Source of the DNA: G965205725 sp965205725
Lineage (GTDB): Bacteria; Pseudomonadota; Gammaproteobacteria; Pseudomonadales; Halieaceae
Direction of reading: 5' to 3'
Assembly (NCBI GenBank): GCA_965205725.1
Contig: OZ242189.1
Coordinates: 1,240,001 to 1,304,000 of the forward strand
DNA: 64,000 nt
Of the stretch, positions 9,121 to 18,294 are shown piece by piece (within the stretch, counting starts at the first letter, position 1; each line of letters begins with the position of its first letter). The position numbers and the translations under genes are program-made. The notes beneath the pieces are model-generated. The model made no database searches and had not been told where the DNA came from. It worked only from the letters and a program-made list of their open reading frames with translations.

Positions 9121-9263
9121 TAAATATGTCGCAATAATGATAATAGCCCGTTGTGGTTTAAATAAGCATTGCAGTTCTGGCTTTTTTAATCGTCATGATA
9201 GCAGTAGACTCGAAGGTTGTTTAAGGGTACCTGGGCTGCGCCCCAGGATAATAATTTTAAGTA

Positions 9264-9402
9264 GAGACCTTTGCACGGAAGATGATTTCACTTTCAGGCA
9301 AGGCAAAAACGCACGGAATGAGGGAGTTTATGCTTATAAATGACCGATTGAGTACGATTTTAACGCAGCATGTAGGTGAAATGGCTTTCGTGCAAAGGTC
9401 TC
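9264..9402 (+). mobile_element. MITE copy 2 (short form, 139 bp)
   Basis: Same element as at 8959, lacking the 24-base internal segment. Ends GAGACCTTTGCACG and CGTGCAAAGGTCTC, flanked by a 5-bp duplication AAGTA. It differs from copy 3 at one base. It lies 18 bases upstream of the TonB receptor start, so receptor transcription and the ribosome-binding region must pass through or begin within it. Between copies 1 and 2 (9121-9263) no gene is seen. Confidence 0.9.
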
Positions 9403-9420
9403 AAGTAAGAGGATGTATCT

Positions 9421-11856
9421 ATGCCTGACTACAGTCATGTACTACGCCACACCGTTTATCTGAGTTTTACCTGCACTGTTGCAGCGACTATTTTTGCTTC
9501 GCCGGGTTTCGCTCAAGGCAGCCTGGCTCTGGAAGAAGTGATCGTAACCGCGCAAAAACGTTCCGAATCCCTGCAAGACACTCCTATTTCCGTGGCTGCC
9601 TTTGCCAGGGAAGAGCTCAGCGCCATCGGCGTTGTTGAGGCGGGCCAGATCTACGAATACACGCCGAATCTCCAGATCGCCAAACAGCCCTCCTCTCTGG
9701 ACAACTACGGCTTTAGCATTCGCGGTGTCAGTTCCGGTGAAACCTCCCTGCTCAATGAGAATACCGTGGGCATGTATGTAGACGGCGTCTATATAGCGCG
9801 CAGCACCGGTTCTGCCTTCGACGTTGTAAACCTGGAGCGAATGGAAGTGCTGCGTGGACCTCAGGGCACACTGTATGGTCGCAACACCATTGGCGGCGCC
9901 ATCAATGTGATTACTGAGAAGCCACTCGACGAATTCGGCTTTGAGCAATTTGTAACGGTTGCCAGCCGCGATTATCTGCGCTCCAAAACCACCATTGACA
10001 GCGGCAAAATCAATGACCTGTTTGCAGCCAAGTTTAGCTATAACTACAGCGAGAAAGACGGCCTGGTTAACAACAGTATCCACGGCAACAAACTCGGTGA
10101 AAATGAATCCAACGCCTACCGCATCGCACTGCGGTTAACCCCCCGCGATGACTGGACCATTGACTACACCTACGACAATTCTGAACGCGAAAGCAACGCT
10201 GCGCTGTCTCAGATTGTGGCGACTCGCGCACCCAACAATCAGATCGGTGGTGCCATCAATGCCCAGGCAACAGCTTTTGCCAGTCCTGACCGATTAAACT
10301 CACTGCCAATGCCAAATGCACCCGGCGTGGATACCTACTCAGACATAGAGATGCATACCTTTACGGCGCAGTGGGATGTCAACGAGAACCTGACCGTGAA
10401 ATACATTGGCGCCCAGCGCGAATGGGACAGCGGCACCACGGGTACAGACTTTGGCGGCTTCCCTTCTGATGGTGCAACCGTATTGCAAGACCCCACCGTG
10501 GCACCCGGCCAGTTTGTACCAGCCGGAGAGTACGTCTCTACGTTTCTTGCAACTCGAGTCAGCGACAACGAGCAGACCAGCCACGAGCTTCAGCTTCTGG
10601 GTGACGCCATGGATGAAAAACTTCAGTACACCGTGGGCTTGTACTACTTTGAGGAAGAGAGCAATGAGGACAATCCGCAGGTCTTCGTGTTGCCCGCAGC
10701 GTTCGCCTTTGCTACGCAACCAGCTGCCGTGCAGGGCTTTCTCTGCGCTGATTTCGCCAGCCCATCGCCCTGTTTGGGCAAGGACACCATTATCAGCTCT
10801 CCTGTTTTCCAATACGGGTCGGACAATGAGTCAATTGCGGCGTTCGGTCAGTTCACCTACTCATTTTCGGATCAGTTAGACCTGACCCTGGGTGGCCGCT
10901 ATACCCAGGACAAGAAAGACGCCTATCTACGCAATGGTCGCATCGTCGACAGCGCTGATAATGTTCTCAACAACCAGGCCGACGACGACTGGGATAATGT
11001 CAGCGGTTCAGCCACGGTGAACTATGCCTGGAACGAAGATGTCCGCACCTACTTCACGGTGGCGCAGGGTTATCGTTCCGGCGGCTTCAATGCTCGCGCC
11101 AGCTCAGTTGACGACTTTGCATTGAGCTTTGATGAAGAGACAGTGACCAACTATGAAATTGGTCTGAAGTCGGACTGGATGGACTCTCGCCTGCGTATTA
11201 ACGCCGCGCTGTTTTACATGGACTACCAGGACGCTCAAGTCACCAGTTTCAGGGCCGGTGAAGGTGGCGCATCTTCCGTTATCCTGAACGCTGGTGAGCT
11301 GCAAATCAACGGCGCGGAAATTGAGCTGACTGCTCAGCTCAGCGAAGGCCTTCGCCTGATGCTGAATTACGGCTACACCGATGCCGAGTATGAAGAATTC
11401 ATCACTCAGCGCCTAGACCCGGTCACCGCGGCACCAAGCCCGAGTCCGGCTGCAGACCCTGTTACCGGCAACGAAGACATTGCAGATTTTGCCAAGGTAA
11501 GTCGGGCACCTGAAAACAATGGCAGCGCGACTCTTTCCTACAATTTTGCGCCCTTTGATTTTGGCCAACTGAGCCTTCGGCTTGAAGCCACCTACCAGGA
11601 TGAGATGGTCTTTCACCCTCAGTTGAACCTGTACGATAGCACCGAAGACCAGACTCTGATCCATGCCCGCGCAACCCTGCACAGCATGGAAGTACTGGGT
11701 GGAAATCTGACCGTTTCAGCCTGGGGCCGCAACTTAACGGATGAGGAATACCGCGAGTGGGGGATCGACTTCGGCACCCTGGGTTTCGCAGTCGACTCTT
11801 TCAAAGAAAAGCGCAGCTACGGCCTGGATATAAGCTATAGCTTTGGTCGTAACTAG
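9421..11856 (+). CDS. TonB-dependent outer-membrane receptor
   Basis: An 811-residue outer-membrane receptor that imports a large or scarce substrate with energy from TonB-ExbBD. Signal peptide residues about 1-31 (ending PGFAQG), TonB box in LEEVIVTAQKR, plug domain with the marker VLRGPQGTLYGRNTIGGAINV at about residues 142-162 (named in part only: LRGPQGTLYGRNTIGG), then a 22-strand barrel ending in the expected aromatic-rich strand YGLDISYSFGRN. The type resembles the large TonB receptors of terpene/sterol or polysaccharide users; ligand unknown. MITE copies sit 18 bases before the start and exactly at the stop: the last two bases of TAG come from the target duplication and the G is the first base of the MITE. 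Confidence 0.93.
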   Translation: MPDYSHVLRHTVYLSFTCTVAATIFASPGFAQGSLALEEVIVTAQKRSESLQDTPISVAAFAREELSAIGVVEAGQIYEYTPNLQIAKQPSSLDNYGFSIRGVSSGETSLLNENTVGMYVDGVYIARSTGSAFDVVNLERMEVLRGPQGTLYGRNTIGGAINVITEKPLDEFGFEQFVTVASRDYLRSKTTIDSGKINDLFAAKFSYNYSEKDGLVNNSIHGNKLGENESNAYRIALRLTPRDDWTIDYTYDNSERESNAALSQIVATRAPNNQIGGAINAQATAFASPDRLNSLPMPNAPGVDTYSDIEMHTFTAQWDVNENLTVKYIGAQREWDSGTTGTDFGGFPSDGATVLQDPTVAPGQFVPAGEYVSTFLATRVSDNEQTSHELQLLGDAMDEKLQYTVGLYYFEEESNEDNPQVFVLPAAFAFATQPAAVQGFLCADFASPSPCLGKDTIISSPVFQYGSDNESIAAFGQFTYSFSDQLDLTLGGRYTQDKKDAYLRNGRIVDSADNVLNNQADDDWDNVSGSATVNYAWNEDVRTYFTVAQGYRSGGFNARASSVDDFALSFDEETVTNYEIGLKSDWMDSRLRINAALFYMDYQDAQVTSFRAGEGGASSVILNAGELQINGAEIELTAQLSEGLRLMLNYGYTDAEYEEFITQRLDPVTAAPSPSPAADPVTGNEDIADFAKVSRAPENNGSATLSYNFAPFDFGQLSLRLEATYQDEMVFHPQLNLYDSTEDQTLIHARATLHSMEVLGGNLTVSAWGRNLTDEEYREWGIDFGTLGFAVDSFKEKRSYGLDISYSFGRN

Positions 11857-11994
11857 AGACCTTTGCACGGAAGATGATTTCACTTTCAGGCAAGGCAAAA
11901 ACGCACGGAATGAGGGAGTTTATGCTTATAAATGACCGATTGAGTACGATTTTAACGCAGCATGCAGGTGAAATGGCTTTCGTGCAAAGGTCTC
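11856..11994 (+). mobile_element. MITE copy 3 (short form, 139 bp)
   Basis: Near-identical to copy 2 (one base different), same orientation. It is flanked by a 5-bp duplication AACTA (11851-11855 and 11995-11999). The insertion replaced a TAA stop of the TonB receptor by TAG without changing the protein. Its internal open frame continues beyond the element to 12065 and stops overlapping the start of the next gene. Confidence 0.9.
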
Positions 11995-12061
11995 AACTAA
12001 TAACCTCGCTCGCCAGTTGCGGACAGACAATCAACGTGGACGGTGATGCCCGGCCGTCCGC

Positions 12062-14129
12062 TTGACTGAAGATTCGAAACTAAGCGACAAGATACCGCAG
12101 GCTGCCTGGCAGTGCATCCTGGGTATTGTTGTTCTGGTGCCTGTTCTGGTCGCCCATCAATACAATTTCGACGGCGGTCGTGGCACCGTTGCCTCGGCAG
12201 CCATCTCCGTATTCCTCTGGCTGGTGTTCTTCGCCATGATGACAAGCCCGATTGAAGGACAAACCAGCCGCTTGCTGGTGCGAATTTTTCTTTTCACTCT
12301 CCTGGGATTCTATTTCTTTGGACAACTGGCAAGCTATTACCTGCAGGGCAGTTACTTCAACAGGCAGTATTTTTTTCACCTGAATATATCCACACTCACA
12401 GAGACCTGGGGTGCGTACTACCTCCAGTTTCTCGGCTTTGCCCTGTGGTTGGCCGGTCTCTGGACAGTATTGTGGTTTACCCGCGCGAGCCGGGAGCTAC
12501 AGAACAGGTCGGCTGCGCTCGCGTTGGGGGTGCTCCTGCTGGCAATCGCCGCTGATCCAGGCCTGCGCAGCACAACAGTCCTTGCTGCCCGGTCAGTCTT
12601 CAATATCGAGGAGGACGGCCTGGTTTCGGTGGGCTGGGATCAGTTGGATATCAAGGACAATATCCTGCAGGACGCTAACCTGGACAGCATCGACTGGGAC
12701 GGCATGAACCTGAATCGCGCCGCCCTGGAACCTGGGGACGGTCAGGTCACGCCAGGCAAGAACCTTCTGATGATATTTCTGGAGGGTTTCGATCAACTCT
12801 ATACGGATGAGTCGGCGTTCCCCGGACTGACCCCCAATCTCAGTGCCTTGAACCAGGACGGCTGGCAGTTACAAAGGCTGACACAGATACCGGGTTCGTC
12901 CTGGACCATGGGCGGGCTCGTATCGTCCCTGTGTGGCACGCCATTACTGCATCAGTGGCATTTCGGCAACAATAACATTATGTTTACCAGCTTCCTGAAC
13001 CGCGCTCGCTGCCTGCCAGACATACTGCACTCCGCCGGTTACGAACAGACCTTCATGGGCGGTGCCTCACTCAAGTTTGCCGGGAAAGGGAATTTCCTAA
13101 AGCAGCACAGTTTCGATAATGTCTACGGTCGCACGGCCCTTAAAAAACGCCTGCCAGACCCCTCAAACCTCGGAGGCTGGGGACTGTATGACGACAACCT
13201 GTTTGATATTGCAGCCGAGGAATACCAGCGACTTGCAGCGCAGGACAAGCCATTCAACCTGACCGTACTAACGGTTGACACACACCACCCCAGGGGTGAG
13301 CGCTCTAAAAGCTGCATTAAATACCCCACCATCGACAATACTATTCTCCACGCGGTTCACTGCACAGACCAATTGGTCGGGAATTTTATCGAGCGCGTAA
13401 GGCAATTCCCCGCCTACCAGGATACCCTGGTGGTAATCCTTGCAGACCACCTGGCAATGCGAAATAACGCCTTTCCCCTGTTCCCCAAGGGTTATCGCCG
13501 CACACTGTATTTCAACGTACTCAACAGCGAAAACGAAGGATCTTCCGATACACTAGCCACTCCCACAGATATAGCCCCTACGGTGCTGAATCTGATGGGC
13601 GTTGAGCACGGTACCAGTTTTCTCGCGGGGGATGACGTCAGCGGCGAGCAGAACGAACCGTGGAATCTCCAACCGTGGAATCCGGCGAAGGCCAAGACAC
13701 TGGGGTTTTTAAACTCCAATGTTCTGACATCCGACATACAGAAGGACAGGCCATCAATCGTATTCAAGTTTGAGGATATCAAATTTGCAAAGGATATCTC
13801 AGACCTGGAACTCAGTTCCGATAAGGCTACCTTCCTGGTCACCGGAGACAAATCCTACCTCGAACTACCGAAAGTCACGAACAGTTCGGGGGGGGGGGTA
13901 CCTGATAGTCGACCTAGACGCCCCGGATACCTCCTTCGTGCGGGTACTCTATGTGACCCCTGAGGCGCCGGACTATTCCTGGAGCCAGGCACGGCACCAG
14001 CAAATAAAGCGCGGCAACAACAAAGTCACCCTGCCCCTGCCCGCCGGGGCAGACTATGGCAAGCTGAGGGTGCACCCGGGAGCGATTGAGGGGGCTTATA
14101 CTGTTAACTCCATCGAGATTCTGTTATAG
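12062..14129 (+). pseudogene. LtaS/OpgB-like membrane phosphotransferase, frame broken at poly-G
   Basis: Sulfatase-superfamily enzyme of the LtaS/phosphoglycerol transferase type: about five N-terminal membrane segments (residues 15-190), then an extracytoplasmic catalytic domain with LLMIFLEGFDQ (metal ligand Glu), PGSSWTMGGLVSSLCGTPL (region of the nucleophile Thr/Ser), VDTHHPRG and LADHLAMRN (metal ligands). Such enzymes add glycerol-phosphate or phosphoethanolamine-type groups to surface glycans. The frame is continuous to 13888, where a run of 11 G (13888-13898) shifts it and gives a stop at 13963; with 10 G the frame runs on to 14129, giving 688 residues with an added C-terminal beta domain. 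It may be phase-variable, a true mutation, or a sequencing miscall. The start is TTG; no better start was seen. Confidence 0.8.
13888..13898 (+). repeat. Homopolymer of 11 G inside the LtaS-like gene
   Basis: Eleven consecutive G residues in the codons for Ser-Gly-Gly-Gly near residue 610. One base fewer restores a full-length frame. Tracts of this length are prone to slipped-strand mispairing in bacteria. Confidence 0.95.
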
Positions 14130-14279
14130 CCTGCTACGGGCATAATTACCCGGGAAGTCCGAAAATACAGGGGCAGATGTAACACTAAAAGTGAACAGCG
14201 TATTCAAACGACCCGAGCGCTTGAGTCTTGGTAAAAAACCAACAGCCTGCTGGGGCGGCCTTTTTATACCTGCAAAAAA

Positions 14280-14714
14280 CTATAAATCAATCAACAGGTG
14301 AGCCGACAAATCGCCCACCAGGTCCACCTCCATTTCACGCCGTGAAAATTCCCAGCCTGATTCGGTTTTCCTAAAGCTGTCTTTATAGCGTCCGGAAATA
14401 ATCGGCTGCAAGGGAAACTCAACCGTGCCCTGCACGACTGTAAAACAGGAGCGGGATTTGGCGACATCTGCATCTACTTCGATAATGACATTGCTGGTGA
14501 TATGTCGAGTTTTAGGCGTGCCGCTGTCTTCGTAGATACGTGTTGCGCCCCGATACATCGCCAACACTTCGTCGTAGCCGCTTACCAAACTGCCTGCGGC
14601 GGGCGCGACTATTTCGGCGTTTATGAACAATGCGGCCACAGCCTCCAGGTCACCCTCATCGATGCGCTCAGCGTAGGTGTAAATCAAGTTTTCAATGACC
14701 CGACTGTCTTCCAT
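14280..14714 (-). CDS. SnoaL-like domain protein
   Basis: A 144-residue NTF2/SnoaL-fold protein: MEDSRVIENLIYTYAERIDEGDLEAVAALF helical start (given in part), then the RHITSNVIIEVDAD strand typical of the SnoaL_4 group that includes the small subunits of ring-hydroxylating dioxygenases. No catalytic role can be read from the sequence. A longer start at 14744 exists, but the ATG at 14714 gives the family's usual beginning. It is separated from the LtaS-like gene by 150 bases in convergent orientation; that gap holds no clear terminator. Confidence 0.75.
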   Translation of the reverse strand: MEDSRVIENLIYTYAERIDEGDLEAVAALFINAEIVAPAAGSLVSGYDEVLAMYRGATRIYEDSGTPKTRHITSNVIIEVDADVAKSRSCFTVVQGTVEFPLQPIISGRYKDSFRKTESGWEFSRREMEVDLVGDLSAHLLIDL

Positions 14715-14769
14715 TGTTTTCCCCCGTGGCATTTTCCCCTGCAACTATCTTTTCCCAATAATTTTCCGC

Positions 14770-15618
14770 TCACTGTCCGGCCGGAAAATCGACCGATTGA
14801 GTGGTGGCCTCCCAGGTGTTCAAGGATGCCTCTAATTCGCTCAATTTCTCCCGATAAGCGGCTAGCACACCAGCACCCAGCAATAGCTGAATCGGCGGAT
14901 CATCCGTATAGGCCAACGCCACAAACACCTGTGCAGCTCTTTTTGGATCGCCGGGCTGCTTGCCATCCATTTCAGCAATCATATCCAAACGCGACCCAAC
15001 ATGCTCCGCATAGGCCTCAAGTGACACATCAGCACGCCGCATTGAGCGCCCCGACCAGTCTGTGCGAAATGCCCCAGGCTGCACCGATGTGACCCTGATA
15101 TTGAATGGGGCAACTTCTTTTGCCAGTGCCTCCATCAGACCTTCCAGCGCATACTTTGACGCACTGTAATAGCCGGTACCAGGGTTCGCCATCAGACCGG
15201 CTTGCGATGAATTATTAATAATACGGCCACCTCCCAGCTCGCGCATGTGCGGCAGTATCGCTTTAGTCAGATTGAGTGCTCCAAAGAAATTAGTGTCAAA
15301 CAACTGCCGTGCTGCTGCTTCATCCCCCTCTTCAATGGCGGCAACATAGCCGTAGCCTGCGTTATTAACCAGCACATCAATGCGTTCAAAGCGGGCAATG
15401 GTCGCGCCTATGCAATCCCTAATGGCGGCACTATCGGTTACATCCAACACCAGAGCCAGCGCCTGATCTGGATAAGGTTCACAAATATCCGCTACCGCCT
15501 CCAACCTGCGGGCGGTAACAGCAACAGAGTCACCACGCTCTAATGCGGCCAACGCAATCTCGCGACCAAAGCCGGTAGAGCAACCACTGACCAACCAGGT
15601 CTTATTGTTGTCCGACAT
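14770..15618 (-). CDS. Short-chain dehydrogenase/reductase (classical SDR)
   Basis: A 282-residue NAD(P)-dependent oxidoreductase. The cofactor motif GCSTGFGREIA (TGxxxGxG type) is at about residues 13-23, the NNAG motif is in VLVNNAGYGYVAA, and the catalytic Ser-Tyr-Lys is visible in NNSSQAG and YYSASKYALEGLMEALAKEV. The FGRE pattern and length resemble the 17beta-HSD/retinol-dehydrogenase-like SDRs. The start at 15618 has a strong AGGGGTAGG ribosome site and lies two bases after the stop of the upstream DUF1214 gene, so the two are one operon. Substrate unknown. Confidence 0.9.
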   Translation of the reverse strand: MSDNNKTWLVSGCSTGFGREIALAALERGDSVAVTARRLEAVADICEPYPDQALALVLDVTDSAAIRDCIGATIARFERIDVLVNNAGYGYVAAIEEGDEAAARQLFDTNFFGALNLTKAILPHMRELGGGRIINNSSQAGLMANPGTGYYSASKYALEGLMEALAKEVAPFNIRVTSVQPGAFRTDWSGRSMRRADVSLEAYAEHVGSRLDMIAEMDGKQPGDPKRAAQVFVALAYTDDPPIQLLLGAGVLAAYREKLSELEASLNTWEATTQSVDFPAGQ

Positions 15619-15620
15619 AC

Positions 15621-16862
15621 CTACCCCTGTGCCAATCGCCATTGGTAGCTGGCCGCTCGCTGCTGGCTTAGCTGTAAACGCTGTTGCGCGTCGATGAGTC
15701 TTGTAGAAAACTCATCGCTTAAATCCGCTAGCTTGACCAGGCGCGATTTCACCCCAAGCGTGTCAGCGGCTTTACCACCCTCAAACTCCGCCCAGCGCAA
15801 AGTGAGGATACCCTCATACATATCGTTGGGGTCCAACCAGTTATGTACACCTGGGTCAGTCATCGACAAGACAAAGGTATAGCTGCCATCGGCGTTAGCC
15901 AGGGACTGATGTATATTGAGGCAGCCATTGCGGTCAGTGATGTTATTGGTCGTTCCCCAAATATTGGTAATGGGTGCTATAAAATATTCGGCCCCGCCCA
16001 TGTCCACATCCAGCACAATGACGTGTTCGGCATCAGGCAGCCTGAAGTAACCCATGATGTAAATTTGCCCTACCTGAGCACCATCATCCTCGCGATCAAT
16101 AACAAAACTAAAGTCGTTGGGCTCTTTTAATAAAGCCTGGTTGTTCCAGCGGTGGGTGCTGGCCGCCCAGGTATGCATGTACTCCGCGGCGAGAGCAATC
16201 AACTCTTCTTGACTGCGTTGCGGGCGTTTTGGCGACTCGCCCAGCCGTTCAATACTCAACTCGTTCACCCGATCTCCCGCCCAGTCACAGATAACATCAC
16301 GAATATAGAATTCATGGGCACTCCCATCGGTTTGGATATGATTTGCCCGACCATCTGCGGCAGAGCTGTCTACGGTAATTTCGAAATAGCCATGCTCGTC
16401 AACCACAAGCTCCTTGCCAGACAACAGGCCGACTGTGCGCATGTCTTTGTCCCAGAGGGTAAAGTAGTTCTCAACCAGTCGCTGTTCTGCAACCCGGCCA
16501 CCAATCATATAGGACTCTTCACCGCTAACAGGTATCACCCGGTAAACGCTGTCCGGGTTATCAATACCCCAGCGAGAACCGGGAATTGCAACCCCCTCGG
16601 TTTCGTGCGCCAGGCGGGAAATAGTAATCACTTTGGGATACAGCGGATCTTGATTCAAAGCCCAGATAACCGCGCCAAACATCACCTCTTCAAAAGCCCG
16701 CTCAAAACAGGCGCGCATGTCTGCCCCAGGTTTGGCAAGATCAAGCCAGTATTCACGGACCTCAGCACGCACCTGCTGCAACCGGGGAGAATTAAAAAAC
16801 TCCAGGGCCAGCAACTCGTGCTCTCGCTGCTCAGGCGTATCAATCGGATTGTCGGGCCTCAT
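15621..16862 (-). CDS. DUF1214-type protein
   Basis: A 413-residue soluble protein resembling the DUF1214/DUF1254-related group (beta-sheet domain with the typical SRWGIDNPDSVYRVIPVSG, TLRWAEFEGG and the C-terminal 'DPNDMYEGILTLRW' style motif). No enzymatic role is established. The ATG at 16862 follows an AAGGAC ribosome site. It is directly coupled to the downstream SDR. The CoA-transferase relic begins 95 bases upstream on the other strand. Confidence 0.65.
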   Translation of the reverse strand: MRPDNPIDTPEQREHELLALEFFNSPRLQQVRAEVREYWLDLAKPGADMRACFERAFEEVMFGAVIWALNQDPLYPKVITISRLAHETEGVAIPGSRWGIDNPDSVYRVIPVSGEESYMIGGRVAEQRLVENYFTLWDKDMRTVGLLSGKELVVDEHGYFEITVDSSAADGRANHIQTDGSAHEFYIRDVICDWAGDRVNELSIERLGESPKRPQRSQEELIALAAEYMHTWAASTHRWNNQALLKEPNDFSFVIDREDDGAQVGQIYIMGYFRLPDAEHVIVLDVDMGGAEYFIAPITNIWGTTNNITDRNGCLNIHQSLANADGSYTFVLSMTDPGVHNWLDPNDMYEGILTLRWAEFEGGKAADTLGVKSRLVKLADLSDEFSTRLIDAQQRLQLSQQRAASYQWRLAQG

Positions 16863-16957
16863 GGCCTGTCCTTTTCGATGCCGACTTCGCAACAAGTTTA
16901 TGCGTAGAATAGCCACTCACCAAGCCAGACAGAACAAACAACTACAGGAGTTTAACT

Positions 16958-17125
16958 CTGGCACAGATACATGTACCCGTCCTCGCTCAGGTTTTGGCTG
17001 GCCCCTTTGGAGCCGCCATAACTACAGCGCCTGCACCGGGACAGCACAGTGATCAGGTTTTGGGGGAGTTGGATTTATCCGAGGAAAAAATCACTGCCCT
17101 GCATGCCCAGGGCGTTGTCCGTTAA
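16958..17125 (+). pseudogene. CaiB/BaiF CoA-transferase relic (internal deletion)
   Basis: A 55-codon frame reads as the first about 17 residues of a class III CoA-transferase (VLAQVLAGPFGAA, compare the family's VLDLSRVLAGP start) joined to the last about 35 (PAPGQHSDQVLGELDLSEE...ALHAQGVV), with the whole central body, normally about 350 residues including the catalytic Asp, missing. An AGGAG-like site precedes it, but there is no standard start codon. The stop overlaps the stop of the acyl-CoA dehydrogenase on the other strand. The interpretation rests on two short matches to remembered family ends, so it is a good but not certain call. Confidence 0.65.
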
Positions 17126-18294
17126 TAGGATTTAGGGAGATCCAATACGTTCTCCGCAATATGCGACAGAATCAACTGCTCTGTCACTGGCGCAATACGG
17201 GTCAGCATAACCTCTCGCAACAACCGCTCGACATGAAACTCCTTGGCATAACCCATACCTCCAAGCGTCATTACTGCCTGAGTGCATGCGGCGAAGCCAG
17301 CGCGGGCACCGAGAAACTTGGAAGCATTGGCCTGCGGGCCACAGTCCTGGCCCGCATCGTATAACTGCGCTGCCTGCATACACATGGCCTGGGCTGATTC
17401 CAGATACATCCACTGCTCGGCCAATGGGTGCTGAATGCCCTGGTTCTGTCCAATGGGACGATCAAACACAATCCGTTCACCGGCGTAGCGGGCCGCTCGG
17501 CCAATGGCATCCTGGCCAATGCCAATGGCCTCCATGCCAATCAATATTCGCTCCGGGTTGAAGCTGTGCAACAGGTAATAGAATCCTTTGCCTTCCTCAC
17601 CGATTCGATCTTCATCCGGAATAAACAAGTCGTCGATAAACAGCGCATTGCTGTCCACTGCCGCCCGCCCCATTTTCGGAATAAGTTGCACATCCACTTT
17701 GCTTCTATCGAGGTCCGTATAAAACAAGCTCAGGCCCTGAGCAGGCTTTACGCATTGATCGAGTGGTGTTGTCCGAGCCAACAAAATCATTTTGTTCGCA
17801 ACCTGAGCAGTCGTCGTCCACATCTTCCGACCATTCACAGTGTAACCACCCCCTAGCCGCTCAGCCCTAGTCGTAATACGGGTGGTATCCAGACCTGCAT
17901 CCGGTTCGGTTACTCCGAAGCAGGTTTGATCCGTTCCGGCAATCAAGGGCGGCAGCCAACGCTGTTTTTGCTCCTCGGTAGCAAACACTGCGATGGGATG
18001 TGGGCCGAACAAATTAATATGAATGGTCGAAGCCGCCGCCATACCACCACCGAACCTGGAGACTGTATTCATCATAAGAGCCGCTTCAGTAACCCCCATA
18101 CCCGAGCCACCCACCTCTTCTGGCAGAGTGATGCCAAGCCAGCCACCTTCTGCCATCGCCCGATGAAATTGTCGCGGGAACTCCCCGGTTCTATCCAGGG
18201 TTAGCCAGTAGTCATCAGCAAAGCTCTTACACACTTTTTCGACAGCGCTAATGATGTTTGTCTGCTCCTGGTTTAACAGCACTATTCGCTCCAT
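17122..18294 (-). CDS. Acyl-CoA dehydrogenase
   Basis: A 390-residue FAD flavoenzyme that makes the alpha,beta-double bond in an acyl-CoA thioester. Motifs seen: FGVTEPDAGLDTTRITTRAE in the middle beta domain (residues about 130-149), WTTTAQVANKMILLART, and the C-terminal signature QAVMTLGGMGYAKEFHVERLLREV (given only in part: GGMGYAKEFHVERL). The position of the catalytic Glu was not settled by eye. It overlaps the nitroreductase gene by 13 bases. Neighbouring SDR and CoA-transferase relic suggest a degradation pathway of a CoA-activated compound. Confidence 0.93.
   Translation of the reverse strand: MERIVLLNQEQTNIISAVEKVCKSFADDYWLTLDRTGEFPRQFHRAMAEGGWLGITLPEEVGGSGMGVTEAALMMNTVSRFGGGMAAASTIHINLFGPHPIAVFATEEQKQRWLPPLIAGTDQTCFGVTEPDAGLDTTRITTRAERLGGGYTVNGRKMWTTTAQVANKMILLARTTPLDQCVKPAQGLSLFYTDLDRSKVDVQLIPKMGRAAVDSNALFIDDLFIPDEDRIGEEGKGFYYLLHSFNPERILIGMEAIGIGQDAIGRAARYAGERIVFDRPIGQNQGIQHPLAEQWMYLESAQAMCMQAAQLYDAGQDCGPQANASKFLGARAGFAACTQAVMTLGGMGYAKEFHVERLLREVMLTRIAPVTEQLILSHIAENVLDLPKSY

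Noticed and set aside
9442..10083. Minus-strand 213-residue open frame over the TonB receptor
   Set aside because: It is a shadow of the receptor's coding bias, with no start signal and no recognisable domain.
9264..11994. Composite transposon formed by MITE copies 2 and 3 around the TonB receptor
   Set aside because: Each MITE has its own distinct 5-bp duplication (AAGTA and AACTA), so they inserted separately rather than moving the receptor as a unit.
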